A stretch of 64,000 nucleotides of DNA from Pseudomonadota bacterium (GTDB lineage Bacteria; Pseudomonadota; Gammaproteobacteria; Pseudomonadales; Moraxellaceae), in NCBI GenBank assembly GCA_021833365.1, contig JAKBFV010000002.1:1-64000 (forward strand). Reading direction: 5' to 3'. The notes under the pieces are model-generated. The model saw only the letters and a program-made list of their open reading frames with translations. It was not told the origin of the DNA and did no database searches. This document shows, one piece after another, positions 1-9,703 of this stretch. Position 1 is the stretch's first letter. Every line of letters begins with the position of its first letter. The position numbers and the translations under genes were made by a program.

Positions 1-1
1 T

Positions 2-712
2 GAGTATGCCGAGCGCCTGGCGCGCGCCGAGGCCCCCGACTCGCCCGCCCTGCAGGCGCTGGCGGAAAAGATCGCGGCCTTGCGCGCCGAACTGGAGCGC
101 ATCCCCTTCATCGACACCTACGACCTGCGCTACAACCATCACGTCCAGGTGGCGAAGCCGACGGCACAGGCGGTGATGTTCTGCCTCATGGACGTCTCCG
201 GCTCGATGACCCAGGCGATGAAGGATCTCGCCAAACGCTTCTTCATCCTGCTCTACCTGTTTCTGCAGCGCAATTATCGCCGCATCGAGATCGTCTTCAT
301 CCGCCACCACACCAGCGCCAAGGAGGTCGACGAACAGGACTTCTTCTACTCGCGCGAGACCGGCGGCACCATCGTCTCGAGCGCCCTGCAGCTGATGCAG
401 GAGATCATCGAGCGCCGTTATCCGGTCGCCGACTGGAACATCTATGCCGCCCAGGCCTCGGACGGCGACAACTGGAATGACGACTCCCCGCTCTGCCAGG
501 AACTGCTGCGCGAGAAGATTCTGCCGCATCTGCAGTACTACGCCTATATCGAGATCACACCGCACGAGCATCAGGCACTGTGGGCGGCCTACGCCCCCCT
601 GTGCGATGAGTTCAAAGGCCGTTTCGCCATGCAGCAGATCGTCGGCGCCGAGGACATCTATCCGGTTTTCCGCGAGCTCTTCGCGCGCAAGAAGAAGGAG
701 GCGGCGGCGTGA
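2..712 (+). CDS. yeaH: YeaH/YhbH family protein (DUF444), 5'-truncated by the window
   Basis: The frame is open from base 2, so the true start lies upstream; 236 residues are visible. The family is a VWA-like protein that works with the serine protein kinase PrkA/YeaG and with SpoVR/YcgB in starvation responses of proteobacteria. A DVSGSM sequence around base 190 is a MIDAS-type metal-binding motif (DxSxS), followed by an alpha/beta fold consistent with a VWA domain. The C-terminus is basic and alanine-rich (RKKKEAAA). The SpoVR gene starts 15 bp downstream, the usual yeaG-yeaH-ycgB order. The biochemical role of the family is poorly defined. Confidence 0.93.
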   Translation, partial: EYAERLARAEAPDSPALQALAEKIAALRAELERIPFIDTYDLRYNHHVQVAKPTAQAVMFCLMDVSGSMTQAMKDLAKRFFILLYLFLQRNYRRIEIVFIRHHTSAKEVDEQDFFYSRETGGTIVSSALQLMQEIIERRYPVADWNIYAAQASDGDNWNDDSPLCQELLREKILPHLQYYAYIEITPHEHQALWAAYAPLCDEFKGRFAMQQIVGAEDIYPVFRELFARKKKEAAA

Positions 713-727
713 CGCCGCCGATCGTGC

Positions 728-2254
728 ATGACTCGCCGCAAACCCCTGTCCACGGACGCCGAATGGACCTTCGAACGACTCGCCCGCTATGACGAGGAAA
801 TCGCCCGCATCGCGCACCGGCAGCATCATCTCGACACCTATCCGAACCAGATCGAAATCATCACCTCGGAACAGATGATGGACGCCTACGCCGCCGTCGG
901 CATGCCCATCCACTATCACCATTGGTCCTTCGGCAAGCACTTCGTCGGCGTCGATCAGGCCTACAGGCGCGGCCAGATGGGGCTGGCCTATGAGATCGTC
1001 ATCAACTCCAATCCCTGCATCGCCTATCTCATGGAGGAGAACACCATGGCCATGCAGGCGCTGGTCATCGCGCACGCCTGCTACGGCCACAATGCCTTCT
1101 TCAAGGGCAATTATCTGTTTCGCACCTGGACCGATGCCGGCAGCATCATCGACTACCTGGTCTTTGCCCGCCACTATCTGCGCCGCTGCGAGGAACGCCA
1201 TGGCCTGCGCGAGGTGGAAGCCGTGCTCGATGCCTGTCACGCCCTCATGCACTACGGCGTCGACCGCTACAAACGCCCCTATCCGATCTCGGCGACGGAA
1301 GAACAGCAGCGCCAGGAAGAGCGCGAGGCCCTGCTGCAGCAGCAGGTCAATCTGCTCTGGCGCACCCTGCCGCAGCGTGCCGGAACGGACGGCCAGCATG
1401 ATCCGGCGCGCCGCTTTCCCAGCGAACCGCAGGAGAATCTGCTCTACTTCATCGAGAAGAACGCTCCCCTGCTCGAACCCTGGCAGCGCGAGGTGGTGCG
1501 CATCGTGCGCAAACTGGCGCAGTATTTCTATCCACAACGCCAGACGCAGGTGATGAACGAGGGCTGGGCCTGCTTCTGGCACTACCGCCTGCTCCATGAC
1601 CTCTACGACGAAGGCTTGGTCAGTGACGGCTTCATGCTCGAGTTTCTGCGCTCACACACGGCGGTCATCGCCCAGCCCGACTATGACAGCCCGGCCTTCA
1701 ATGGCATCAATCCCTACGCCCTCGGCTATGCCATGTACACCGACCTGCGGCGCATCTGCGAACATCCGGACGCCGAAGACCGGCAGTGGTTTCCCGACAT
1801 CGCCGGCTCGAGCTGGCGCGCCACCTTGCAGTTCGCCATGCAGAACTTCAAGGATGAGAGCTTCATCCAGCAGTTTCTCAGCCCGCGCTTGATGCGGCGC
1901 TTTCGCTTCTTCCAGCTGCTCGATCAACCGGCCGTCGACTATCGCCTGGTCGCCGCCATCCATGACGATGAGGGCTTTCGCAGTGTGCGCCAGGCTCTGT
2001 CTGATCAGTACAATCTGTCGCTGAACGAACCCAATATCCAGGTCTGGAATGTCGATCTGCGCGGCGACCGCAGCCTCACCCTGCGCCATGAGCAGCACCA
2101 CGGTCGCCCGCTCGGCGCCAGTACCGAAGACGTTCTCAAGCACCTTTATCGTCTATGGAAGTTCGATGTCCACCTCGAATCCTGCCACGCCGGACAGGTC
2201 TGCTCGCGCTGGTCGGTGGGACGCGATGGCGTCGAACGGCAGATCCAGATCTAG
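728..2254 (+). CDS. ycgB: SpoVR family protein (YcgB)
   Basis: A 508-residue protein of normal family length. It has the tryptophan- and histidine-rich segments typical of SpoVR/YcgB, for example HYHHWSFGKHF near residue 60 and NEGWACFWHYRLLHDL near residue 278. SpoVR is named after a Bacillus spore-cortex gene; in proteobacteria it belongs to the PrkA-YeaH-YcgB stress set and has no established enzymatic activity. It follows yeaH by 15 bp and is probably co-transcribed with it. The clustered conserved His, Glu and Trp residues suggest metal or ligand binding, but that is inference. Confidence 0.93.
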   Translation: MTRRKPLSTDAEWTFERLARYDEEIARIAHRQHHLDTYPNQIEIITSEQMMDAYAAVGMPIHYHHWSFGKHFVGVDQAYRRGQMGLAYEIVINSNPCIAYLMEENTMAMQALVIAHACYGHNAFFKGNYLFRTWTDAGSIIDYLVFARHYLRRCEERHGLREVEAVLDACHALMHYGVDRYKRPYPISATEEQQRQEEREALLQQQVNLLWRTLPQRAGTDGQHDPARRFPSEPQENLLYFIEKNAPLLEPWQREVVRIVRKLAQYFYPQRQTQVMNEGWACFWHYRLLHDLYDEGLVSDGFMLEFLRSHTAVIAQPDYDSPAFNGINPYALGYAMYTDLRRICEHPDAEDRQWFPDIAGSSWRATLQFAMQNFKDESFIQQFLSPRLMRRFRFFQLLDQPAVDYRLVAAIHDDEGFRSVRQALSDQYNLSLNEPNIQVWNVDLRGDRSLTLRHEQHHGRPLGASTEDVLKHLYRLWKFDVHLESCHAGQVCSRWSVGRDGVERQIQI

Positions 2255-2266
2255 AGCTTCTGCGGC

Positions 2267-2272
2267 TATAAT
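2267..2272 (+). promoter_or_regulatory. Possible -10 element upstream of cca
   Basis: A perfect TATAAT lies 27 bp before the cca start. No convincing -35 hexamer is present at the right distance, so this is a weak promoter call. Confidence 0.3.
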
Positions 2273-2298
2273 CGTGCTGGACTTGGAGGGGCGCTCTC

Positions 2299-3528
2299 AT
2301 GCGTAGCTATCTCGTCGGTGGAGCGGTGCGTGACCGCCTCCTCGGCCTGCCGGTCAGCGAACGTGATCATGTCGTGGTCGGCTCTAGCGCCGCAGAGCTG
2401 CACGCCCTCGGCTACCGCCAGGTCGGCAAGGACTTCCCGGTGTTTTTGCATCCCGACACCGGCGAGGAGTATGCCCTGGCGCGCCAGGAGCGCAAACGCG
2501 GACCGGGGCATACCGGCTTCGACTGCGTTGCGACGCCACAGATCAGCCTGGAAGAGGATCTCGCCCGCCGAGACCTCAGCATCAACGCCATCGCCGAGGA
2601 TGAGAGCGGGCGCCTGATCGATCCCTATGGCGGCATGGCCGACCTGCAGGCGCGCCTGCTGCGTCACGTTTCACCGGCCTTCGTCGAAGATCCCCTGCGG
2701 GTGCTGCGCGTCGCTCGCTTCGCCACCCGCCTGGCACCGCTCGGATTCGACATCGCCCCTGCGACCCTCGAGCTGATGCGGCAGATCTGCGCCAGCGGCG
2801 AACTCGCCAGCTTGAGCCCGGAACGCGTCTGGCAGGAGACCTGCAAAGCCCTGCAGCAGGAACGCCCATCGCTCTATTTCCGCATACTGCGCGAGGTCGG
2901 GGCCCTGCCGGTATGGTTTCCCGAGATCGCCGATCTGTTCGGCGTCGAGCAATCCGCCGCCTGGCACCCCGAGATCGACACCGGCGAACATCTGATGCTT
3001 TGCCTCGACGTCGCCGCCACCATGCGCGCCTCTCTACCGGTGCGCATCGCCGTCCTCCTGCATGACCTCGGCAAGGCGATGACGCCGCGCGCCCTGCTGC
3101 CCTCGCATCCCGGCCATGGCGAACGCGGCCTGCCTCTGGTACGGGCCTTCGCGCAGCGCCTGCGCCTGCCACGCGAAACGACCGAACTGGCCCTGCTCGT
3201 CTGCGCCGAACACCTGCATCTGCATCGCCTGCAGGCCGACGACGCGGCGACCCTGCTGCATCTCATCGAAGTCAGCGACGGCCTGCGCCGACCACAGCGC
3301 CTGCGCGACTTCGTCCTCGCCTGCCACATCGACGTGCGTGGCCGCCTCGGCCTGCAGGACCAGGCCTACCCACAAGGTGACTGGCTGATGGCAGCGCGCG
3401 ATGTCGTACAGGAACTGCCCCTGCACGAGGTCCTCAGCCAAGGCCTGCGCAGTACGGATCTGGCATCGGCCATCCGCGCATACCGCCTCGCCCGACTTGC
3501 CGCCCGGCACCCGGACGGCGCATCATGA
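2299..3528 (+). CDS. cca: CCA tRNA nucleotidyltransferase with HD domain
   Basis: A 409-residue class II CCA-adding enzyme that builds or repairs the 3' CCA of tRNAs from CTP and ATP. Visible features are the GGAVRDRLLG motif at residues 7-16, RRDLSINAIA near residue 94, and a C-terminal HD phosphohydrolase domain with HDLGK near residue 255, as in the E. coli multifunctional enzyme. The start gives the usual MxxYLVGGAVRD opening. One oddity: the DxD metal pair reads E21-R-D23, so the first catalytic Asp is Glu. It is preceded by ycgB, as in Pseudomonas. Confidence 0.96.
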   Translation: MRSYLVGGAVRDRLLGLPVSERDHVVVGSSAAELHALGYRQVGKDFPVFLHPDTGEEYALARQERKRGPGHTGFDCVATPQISLEEDLARRDLSINAIAEDESGRLIDPYGGMADLQARLLRHVSPAFVEDPLRVLRVARFATRLAPLGFDIAPATLELMRQICASGELASLSPERVWQETCKALQQERPSLYFRILREVGALPVWFPEIADLFGVEQSAAWHPEIDTGEHLMLCLDVAATMRASLPVRIAVLLHDLGKAMTPRALLPSHPGHGERGLPLVRAFAQRLRLPRETTELALLVCAEHLHLHRLQADDAATLLHLIEVSDGLRRPQRLRDFVLACHIDVRGRLGLQDQAYPQGDWLMAARDVVQELPLHEVLSQGLRSTDLASAIRAYRLARLAARHPDGAS

Positions 3529-3555
3529 TACCCCCCATCCTGCGAGGACTCTGTC

Positions 3556-4059
3556 GTGCCCGCCACTGACCAGAACGGGCCGCTGTTGCGCGACCAGATC
3601 TGCTTTCGTCTTTACGCCGCCTCGCGCCTGGTGACCCGTCTCTATCAACCGGTGCTGGCGCCACTCGGCCTGACCTATCCGCAGTACATCATCCTGATGA
3701 TCCTCTGGGAGTTCTCGCCCTGCCGCATCGGTGTCCTCGGCGAGCAGGCGCGCCTCAACTCCAACACTCTGGCGCCTCTGCTCAAGCGCTTGCAGGAACA
3801 GGGCATGATCGAACGCCAGCGCGACCCTAGCGACGAGCGCGCCGTGCGTATCGCCCTGACCGCACAGGGCTGGGCCTTGCGCGAGACCTGTCGCGTCATT
3901 CCGGCGCGCCTGCTCGCCGAGCTCGGACTCGACGCGCCCGGTCTCGCCAGCCTGCGCGATGAACTCGATCAGCTTCTGCAGGTGCTCGATCACAGCGCCG
4001 GCACGGATGCCCTGGCGAGCGATACTGCCGAGCTTGGCGGTGGCGGTATGCTGGCATGA
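3556..4059 (+). CDS. ohrR: OhrR-type MarR family redox regulator
   Basis: A 167-residue winged-helix regulator. The segment DQICFRLYAASR places a cysteine at residue 16, matching the peroxide-sensing Cys15 of Bacillus OhrR, and LTYPQYIILMILWE plus LAPLLKRLQEQGMIERQRD match the dimerisation and DNA-recognition parts. Further cysteines (SPCR, ETCR) could support a two-cysteine mechanism. The start is GTG with a GAGGA motif just upstream. OhrR normally represses ohr; here no ohr gene is adjacent, and the next gene is a dihaem peroxidase, so the peroxidase may be the target (inference). Confidence 0.88.
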   Translation: MPATDQNGPLLRDQICFRLYAASRLVTRLYQPVLAPLGLTYPQYIILMILWEFSPCRIGVLGEQARLNSNTLAPLLKRLQEQGMIERQRDPSDERAVRIALTAQGWALRETCRVIPARLLAELGLDAPGLASLRDELDQLLQVLDHSAGTDALASDTAELGGGGMLA

Positions 4060-4159
4060 TTTTCACATGCACAGCGATACATACTGGCCGATTCGGACTA
4101 GACTGCTGACAGCCACTGTGCCTAGCTCTGCCATCTGCACTTCTGGAAAGGAGATACCG

Positions 4160-5191
4160 ATGCTCATCGTCAAATCCGCACTGCTCGTCTCATGCCTGCT
4201 CGGCCTAGGCGCCGCCGCACAAGCCCTCGAAGCCTTACCGGCGACGCCGCCCATCCCCGCCGACAACCCGATGAGCGCCGCCAAGATCGCGCTCGGCCAG
4301 CAGCTCTATTTTGATCCACGACTGTCCGTCGATGGCACCGTCTCCTGCAACTCCTGTCACAACGTCATGAGCAATGGCACCGACAATCGCCCGGTTTCCA
4401 TCGGCGTCGGCGGTCAAAAAGGCGGACGCAGCGCTCCGACCGTGTGGAATGCCGCTTTCCTCAGTGTGCAGTTCTGGGATGGCCGCGCTGCCTCCCTGGA
4501 AGAGCAGGCGAAAGGCCCCATCCTCAACCCGATCGAGATGGGTATGCCCTCGGCGGCAGCGACGGTGGCGCGTATCCAGTCCATTCCCGGCTACGCCCAT
4601 GCCTTCGCCCAGGTCTTTGCCGGCAAGACGCCGGTCACCTATGAGCACATCGCCATGGCGATCGCTGCCTATGAACGCACCCTGCTCACCCCCAACAGCG
4701 CCTTTGACCGCTATATGAAAGGTGACAAAAAGGCCCTGTCGGCGCAGGCTCTGCGCGGCATGAAACTGGTCGAGCAGACCGGTTGCACGGGCTGCCATAT
4801 GGGCCCCGACTTCGCCGGCCCTGCCCTGCCGCAGGGCAGCGGCTTCTATCAAAAATTCCCGACCTTCGAAAACAACGACTACGTGCAAAAATATCATCTC
4901 AAGGATGATATGGGCCGCTATGCGGTGACCAAGAACGTCAATGACCAGCACTTGTGGCGCGTCCCCTCCTGGCGCAATGTTGCGCTGACGGCACCCTATT
5001 TTCACAATGGCTCGGTCGCGACCTTGGAAGAAGCCGTGCGCGTGATGGCAAAGACGCAGTTGGATAAAACGCTGAGTGATGGCGACGTCGCCGACATCGT
5101 CGCTTTTCTCAACAGTCTGACCGGCGAGTTCCCGATCCAGAAAATGCCGCGCTTGCCGCAGACGCCGAACACCACGGTGACCGCCCAATAG
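4160..5191 (+). CDS. Dihaem cytochrome c peroxidase, periplasmic
   Basis: A 343-residue protein with a Sec signal peptide (about residues 1-23, cleavage after AQA) and two c-type haem motifs, CNSCH at residues 63-67 and CTGCH at 209-213. This is the bacterial CcpA/MauG superfamily, which reduces H2O2 to water in the periplasm with electrons from small cytochromes or azurin. The ATG at 4160 is chosen because it follows a strong AAAGGAG ribosome site and opens directly into the signal peptide; in-frame codons upstream have no such context. It lies downstream of an OhrR-like regulator, suggesting peroxide control. Confidence 0.92.
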   Translation: MLIVKSALLVSCLLGLGAAAQALEALPATPPIPADNPMSAAKIALGQQLYFDPRLSVDGTVSCNSCHNVMSNGTDNRPVSIGVGGQKGGRSAPTVWNAAFLSVQFWDGRAASLEEQAKGPILNPIEMGMPSAAATVARIQSIPGYAHAFAQVFAGKTPVTYEHIAMAIAAYERTLLTPNSAFDRYMKGDKKALSAQALRGMKLVEQTGCTGCHMGPDFAGPALPQGSGFYQKFPTFENNDYVQKYHLKDDMGRYAVTKNVNDQHLWRVPSWRNVALTAPYFHNGSVATLEEAVRVMAKTQLDKTLSDGDVADIVAFLNSLTGEFPIQKMPRLPQTPNTTVTAQ

Positions 5192-5205
5192 CTCCCCACC
5201 GTAAC

Positions 5206-5239
5206 GGCCGGCAGCTGACCACACCGTGGCTGCCCGGCC
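5206..5239. other. GC-rich hairpin after the peroxidase gene
   Basis: GGCCGGCAGC at 5206-5215 pairs with GCTGCCCGGCC at 5229-5239 with one bulged base. No T run follows on the plus strand, so it is a stem-loop of unknown use (mRNA 3' stabiliser or weak terminator) rather than a clear intrinsic terminator. Confidence 0.5.
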
Positions 5240-5266
5240 AGCCTATCTAAGGCGCTCTGCCCCGGC

Positions 5267-5272
5267 TATAAT
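5267..5272 (+). promoter_or_regulatory. Possible -10 element of the glyQ-glyS-gmhB operon
   Basis: TATAAT lies 39 bp upstream of the glyQ start, in the short gap after the peroxidase hairpin. The -35 region is poorly conserved. Confidence 0.4.
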
Positions 5273-5311
5273 CGACGGTCTTTCCGATCGCCAATGCCCG
5301 CAGGAGCGACC

Positions 5312-6259
5312 ATGTCACAAGCCGAGCCGCTGACTTTCCAGGAGCTGATCTTGCAGCTGCAGCACTACTGGGCGCGCCAGGGCTGCGTGGTGGTGCAGCC
5401 CTACGACATGGAGATGGGGGCCGGCACCTTCCATACCGCCACCTTCCTGCGCGCCATCGGCCCGGAGTCCTGGCGCGCCGCCTATGTGCAGCCGTCACGC
5501 CGCCCCACCGACGGCCGCTATGGCGAAAACCCCAACCGCCTGCAGCACTACTACCAGTTTCAGGTGGTGCTCAAACCCAATCCTGATCACATCCTCGAGC
5601 TCTATCTCGACTCTCTGCGTCAGATCGGCATCGACCCGGCCCGGCACGACGTGCGCTTCGTCGAGGACAACTGGAAGTCCCCCACCCTCGGCGCCTGGGG
5701 CCTCGGCTGGGAGGTCTGGCTCAATGGCATGGAAGTGACACAGTTCACCTACTTCCAGCAGGTCGGCGGCCTCGATTGCTATCCGGTCACCGGCGAGATC
5801 ACCTATGGCCTCGAGCGCATCGCCATGTATCTGCAGGGCGTCGATTCGGTCTACGATCTGGTGTGGTCGCGCAGCGAGCACGGCTGTGTACGTTACGGCG
5901 ACGTCTTCCATCAGAACGAGGTCGAAATGTCGACCTACAACTTCGAGCATGCCAACGTCGATCGCCTGTTCGACCTCTTCGAAGGCTACGAGCAGGAGGC
6001 CCTGCGCCTCATCGAGCTGGCCCTGCCGCTGCCCGCTTATGAACATATCCTCAAGGCCTCACACACCTTCAACCTGCTCGATGCGCGCCGCGCCATCTCG
6101 GTGACCGAACGCCAGCGCTACATCCTGCGTATCCGCACCCTGGCGACGCGCGTCGCCGCCGCCTACTTTGCCGCGCGTGAGCGCCTCGGCTTCCCCCTCG
6201 CCGCCCCGGAATTGCGCCAGGAACTCACCGCCGCGCAGGAGAACCATGATGCAGGCTGA
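5312..6259 (+). CDS. glyQ: Glycyl-tRNA synthetase alpha subunit
   Basis: A 315-residue class II aminoacyl-tRNA synthetase catalytic subunit of the alpha2beta2 bacterial GlyRS, which charges tRNA-Gly. The opening [18 protein letters not shown] and [18 protein letters not shown] are diagnostic. The start at 5312 is preferred over an in-frame ATG at 5294 because CAGGAG sits 6 bp before it. glyS overlaps its 3' end by 14 bp, implying translational coupling. Confidence 0.98.
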   Translation: MSQAEPLTFQELILQLQHYWARQGCVVVQPYDMEMGAGTFHTATFLRAIGPESWRAAYVQPSRRPTDGRYGENPNRLQHYYQFQVVLKPNPDHILELYLDSLRQIGIDPARHDVRFVEDNWKSPTLGAWGLGWEVWLNGMEVTQFTYFQQVGGLDCYPVTGEITYGLERIAMYLQGVDSVYDLVWSRSEHGCVRYGDVFHQNEVEMSTYNFEHANVDRLFDLFEGYEQEALRLIELALPLPAYEHILKASHTFNLLDARRAISVTERQRYILRIRTLATRVAAAYFAARERLGFPLAAPELRQELTAAQENHDAG

Positions 6260-8318
6260 AGATTTCCTGTTTGAACTCGGATGCGAGGAGCTGCCGCCGA
6301 CGTCGCTCAAGACCCTCATGCACGCCCTCTATGACGGCGTCTGCCAGGGCCTGCAGGCAGCGGGGCTGGAGTGGCAGAAGGAGCACAGCCGCGCTTACGC
6401 CAGCCCGCGCCGACTCGGCTTCTTCCTGGCACAGCTGAGCCTGCTGCAGGCCGACCGTGAAGTCATCATCGAAGGTCCACCGGTACGCGCCGCCTTCGCG
6501 GCTGACGGCCAGCCGACGGCGGCAGCCCTCGGCTTCGCGCGTAAGCAGGGGGTGAGTATCGACGCCCTCGATCGCTCGCAGGACAAGCTGCGCCTGCATC
6601 GGCGCATCGCCGGGCAATCGGCGCGCGAGCTACTTCCCGCCATCATCGCCAAGGCCCTCGCTGATCTGCCCATCGCCAAGCGCATGCGCTGGGGAGCGCG
6701 CAAAGAGGAGTTCGTGCGCCCGGTGCATACCCTGGTACTGCTACTCGGCGACAGCGTCGTCGCAGCGCGCATCCTCGGCCTCGAGAGCGGTCGGCAGGTG
6801 CTCGGCCATCGTTTCATGGCGCCCGGCCCCCATACCCTGGCACACGCCCGCGACTATCTCCCAGTCCTGCGGGCGGCCTACGTCATGCCTGACTTCACCG
6901 AGCGCCGGCACCATATGGTCGAGCAGGTGCAGTCTCTGCAGACACGCCTCGGCGGACGCGCCCTGATGCCCGCCGACCTGCTGGACGAAGTCTGCGCCCT
7001 GGTGGAGTGGCCGGTCGCCCTGTGCGGTCGCTTCGAGGAGCGTTTTCTCGCCGTGCCACAGGAGGCCCTGATCTCGACCATGCAGGGCAACCAGAAGTAC
7101 TTCCCCTTACTCGACGATGCCGGCAAACTGCTGCCGCACTTCATCTTCATCAGCAACATCGACTCGCCGATCGCCGATCAGATCATCGCCGGCAATGAGC
7201 GGGTGGTGCGGCCGCGCTTGAGCGACGCCGAGTTCTTCTTTCTGCAGGACCAGAAAAAGAGCCTGGCCGAGCACGATCGCAGCAATGCCCAGGTGGTCTT
7301 CCAGAAAGATCTCGGCTCCCTCACCGACAAGGCGCAACGCGTCGCCGGCCTCGCCGCCTGGATCGCCGCGCGCAGTGGCGGCGATGCCGAACTCGCTGCT
7401 GCCGCCGGACGCCTGTGCAAGGCTGATCTCGCCACTCTGATGGTGGCGGAGTTCCCCGAACTGCAGGGCCTGATGGGGCGGCATTATGCGCAGATCGAGG
7501 GCTTGCCGGCAGAGGTCGCCCAGGCCCTGTTCGAGCAATACCTGCCACGCCACGCCGGCGACGCCCTGCCGGCGACGCGTACCGGCCTCGCCCTCGCCCT
7601 CGCCGACCGCCTCGACAGCCTCGTCGGCATCTTCGGCCTCGGTCAGGCGCCGACCGGTTCTGCCGATCCGTATGCCCTGCGCCGCGCCGCCCTCGGTGTC
7701 CTGCGCATCCTCATCGAACAGAGCCTCGATCTCGACCTCGCCGAGCTCATCGCCTGCGCCCGCCAGGGCTACACCCTGCCGCTCGCCGCCAGTACCGCCG
7801 CTGATCTGCTCGACTTCTTCATGGCGCGCTATCGCGCTTACTACGAGGAGCAGGGCATCGCCAGCGATACGCTGCAGGCCGTTCTCGCCTGTCGGCCGCA
7901 TCGTCCCTACGACGTCGAGCTGCGCATCAAAGCCCTGCACGCCTTCCGCAGCAGCAGCGACCTCGCCGCTCTCGCCGCCGCCAACAAGCGCGTCGCCAAC
8001 ATCCTCGCGGCACAGGCTGGCAGCGCACCGGCCACCTGCCTCGACGCCGGCCTGCTGCGCGATCGCGCCGAGAGCGCCCTCGCCGAAGCCCTGGCGGCGC
8101 AACAGCCACGCCTGCAAAAGGCCGGCGAACAAGGCGACTACATGAGCTTGCTCGCCCTGCTCGCCGGTCTACGCCAGCCGATCGACGACTTTTTCGCCGA
8201 AGTCATGGTGATGGTCGACGATCCGGCGCTACGCGCCAACCGTCTGGCCTTGCTCGGTGATCTGCGCCGACAGTTTCTCCAGGTCGCCGATTTCGGGCTG
8301 CTGCAGGTGCAGGCATGA
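6246..8318 (+). CDS. glyS: Glycyl-tRNA synthetase beta subunit
   Basis: A 690-residue beta subunit needed for tRNA recognition. [13 protein letters not shown] near the N-terminus and [10 protein letters not shown] are hallmarks; HD-like and anticodon-binding regions follow ([19 protein letters not shown]). Two adjacent ATGs (6246 and 6249) could start it; CAGGAG at 6237-6242 serves either. It overlaps glyQ by 14 bp and gmhB by 4 bp. Confidence 0.98.
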   Translation: MMQAEDFLFELGCEELPPTSLKTLMHALYDGVCQGLQAAGLEWQKEHSRAYASPRRLGFFLAQLSLLQADREVIIEGPPVRAAFAADGQPTAAALGFARKQGVSIDALDRSQDKLRLHRRIAGQSARELLPAIIAKALADLPIAKRMRWGARKEEFVRPVHTLVLLLGDSVVAARILGLESGRQVLGHRFMAPGPHTLAHARDYLPVLRAAYVMPDFTERRHHMVEQVQSLQTRLGGRALMPADLLDEVCALVEWPVALCGRFEERFLAVPQEALISTMQGNQKYFPLLDDAGKLLPHFIFISNIDSPIADQIIAGNERVVRPRLSDAEFFFLQDQKKSLAEHDRSNAQVVFQKDLGSLTDKAQRVAGLAAWIAARSGGDAELAAAAGRLCKADLATLMVAEFPELQGLMGRHYAQIEGLPAEVAQALFEQYLPRHAGDALPATRTGLALALADRLDSLVGIFGLGQAPTGSADPYALRRAALGVLRILIEQSLDLDLAELIACARQGYTLPLAASTAADLLDFFMARYRAYYEEQGIASDTLQAVLACRPHRPYDVELRIKALHAFRSSSDLAALAAANKRVANILAAQAGSAPATCLDAGLLRDRAESALAEALAAQQPRLQKAGEQGDYMSLLALLAGLRQPIDDFFAEVMVMVDDPALRANRLALLGDLRRQFLQVADFGLLQVQA

Positions 8319-8869
8319 AAGCGCGCATCGTTCTCGACCGCGACGGCGTCATCAATCAGGATCGCGACGACTATGTGCGTAGCGTCGCCGACTGGCTGCC
8401 CCTGCCCGGCTCGATCGCGGCCATGGCAGCGCTGAGCCAGGCCGGCCATACCCTGTTCGTCGCCACCAATCAGTCGGGCATCGCGCGTGGCTACTATGAT
8501 CTGGCTGAACTCACCGCCATGCACGACAAGATGCGCGCCCTGGTGCGCGCTGCCGGCGGCGACATCGCCGATGTCGTTTTCTGCCCGCACGGCCCTGACG
8601 CCGACTGCTCCTGTCGCAAACCCCGCCCCGGCCTGATCGATCAGCTCGCCGAGCGCCACGGTTCCCTGCAAGGCGCCTATATGGTCGGCGACTCGCTGCG
8701 CGATCTGCAGGCTGGGCAGGCGCGCGGCCTGCGCCCCGTTCTCGTGCGCACCGGCAAGGGCAGCCTCACCGAGGCACAGCTGGCAGGGCAGGTCTGGAGC
8801 GAGCCGCCGCTCGTCTATGCCGATCTGGCGGCGTTTGCACACGCCTTGCTGACGCAGGCGCGGACATGA
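8315..8869 (+). CDS. gmhB: D-glycero-beta-D-manno-heptose-1,7-bisphosphate 7-phosphatase
   Basis: A 184-residue HAD-superfamily phosphatase of the ADP-heptose pathway for lipopolysaccharide inner core. LDRDGVIN near the N-terminus carries the nucleophile Asp (DxD), ATNQSGIARG is motif II, and CxxHxPxxxCxCRKPxxG (FCPHGPDADCSCRKPRPG) holds the zinc-binding loop and catalytic Lys. MVGDSLRD is the metal-binding motif. It overlaps glyS by 4 bp (ATGA), the same order as in Pseudomonas, and indicates a heptose-containing LPS. Confidence 0.95.
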   Translation: MKARIVLDRDGVINQDRDDYVRSVADWLPLPGSIAAMAALSQAGHTLFVATNQSGIARGYYDLAELTAMHDKMRALVRAAGGDIADVVFCPHGPDADCSCRKPRPGLIDQLAERHGSLQGAYMVGDSLRDLQAGQARGLRPVLVRTGKGSLTEAQLAGQVWSEPPLVYADLAAFAHALLTQART

Positions 8870-9282
8870 TCGTCGCCAGTCTGCTCGGTGGCCTGGCCAT
8901 CGGCGTTGCCAGCGGCCTGCTCATCGTCGGTAGCGGCCATATCGCCGGCATCAGCGGCATCTTCGGCAAAGTTCTGCGCGCCGAGTGGGGGGATCACGCC
9001 TGGCGTCTCGCCTATCTCGCCGGCCTGATGACGCCGCCGGGGGTGCTCGTTCTGTGTGCGCACCTTCCTGCCTACCATATCGCCGGCGGCCTCTGGCAGG
9101 CAGGACTCGGCGGCCTGGCGGTCGGCGTCGGCACCGCCCTCGGCAACGGCTGTACCAGCGGCCATGGCGTCTGTGGCCTGGCCAATCAGTCGCCACGTTC
9201 GCTGTTCGCCACCCTCACCTTCCTGGCCACAGGTCTGTTGAGTGTCTGGGTGATGCGCCATCTGCTGCACCTTGGAGGATGA
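8866..9282 (+). CDS. YeeE/YedE family sulfur transporter half
   Basis: A 138-residue, strongly hydrophobic protein with about four membrane segments. The conserved motif GNGCTSGHGVCGL near residue 92 carries the cysteines that relay thiosulfate or sulfur in the YeeE/YedE family. It overlaps gmhB by 4 bp, and the second half-protein follows after one base. Such half-size pairs (PmpA/PmpB type) are thought to move reduced sulfur species; the substrate here is inferred from the family only. Confidence 0.85.
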   Translation: MIVASLLGGLAIGVASGLLIVGSGHIAGISGIFGKVLRAEWGDHAWRLAYLAGLMTPPGVLVLCAHLPAYHIAGGLWQAGLGGLAVGVGTALGNGCTSGHGVCGLANQSPRSLFATLTFLATGLLSVWVMRHLLHLGG

Positions 9283-9283
9283 G

Positions 9284-9703
9284 ATGGGCAAAGTTCTGCT
9301 CGCCTACGCCGTCGCCTTTCTGTTCTCCTGCGGTCTGCTCGTGTCCGGCATGACCGATCCGCGCCGCGTCCTCGACTTTCTCGATGTGAGCGGCAGCTGG
9401 AACCCGGCCCTCGCCCTGGTCATGGGTAGCGCCGTGCTCAGCGCCTGGCCCTTCTTCCGCTATGCCCACCGCCGCCAGCACACCTGGCTCGGCGATGCCT
9501 TCCAATGGCCGGACACACGACGCATCGACACCCGCCTGATCCTCGGCGCCGCCCTCTTCGGGCTCGGCTGGGGCGTCACCGGGCTATGCCCGGCGCCGGC
9601 CCTGGTCATGCTCGCCAGCGGCAGCGCCTATATTCTGGTCTTCGTCGTCAGCCTCGCCATCGGCATGCGCCTGGTAGCGTGGCGGTCGCAGCGCTCCGGC
9701 TAG
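9284..9703 (+). CDS. DUF6691/YeeE-type transporter, second half
   Basis: A 139-residue membrane protein with about four hydrophobic helices. LLVSGMTDPRRVLDFLDV near the N-terminus and GWGVTGLCPAPALV near residue 95 are typical of the partner half of the split YeeE/YedE transporters; the GLCPxPA cysteine is the counterpart of the GNGCTSGHG site in the first half. The ATG at 9284 follows TTGGAGG. It ends in a 4-bp convergent overlap with the next gene. Confidence 0.85.
   Translation: MGKVLLAYAVAFLFSCGLLVSGMTDPRRVLDFLDVSGSWNPALALVMGSAVLSAWPFFRYAHRRQHTWLGDAFQWPDTRRIDTRLILGAALFGLGWGVTGLCPAPALVMLASGSAYILVFVVSLAIGMRLVAWRSQRSG

Noticed and set aside
3959-4159. Cytochrome c peroxidase starting inside the OhrR gene
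   Set aside because: The extension would bury the signal peptide behind 67 unrelated residues; ATG 4160 has a strong ribosome site.
5206-5239. Intrinsic terminator after the peroxidase gene
   Set aside because: The stem is strong but no T tract follows, so it is listed only as a hairpin.
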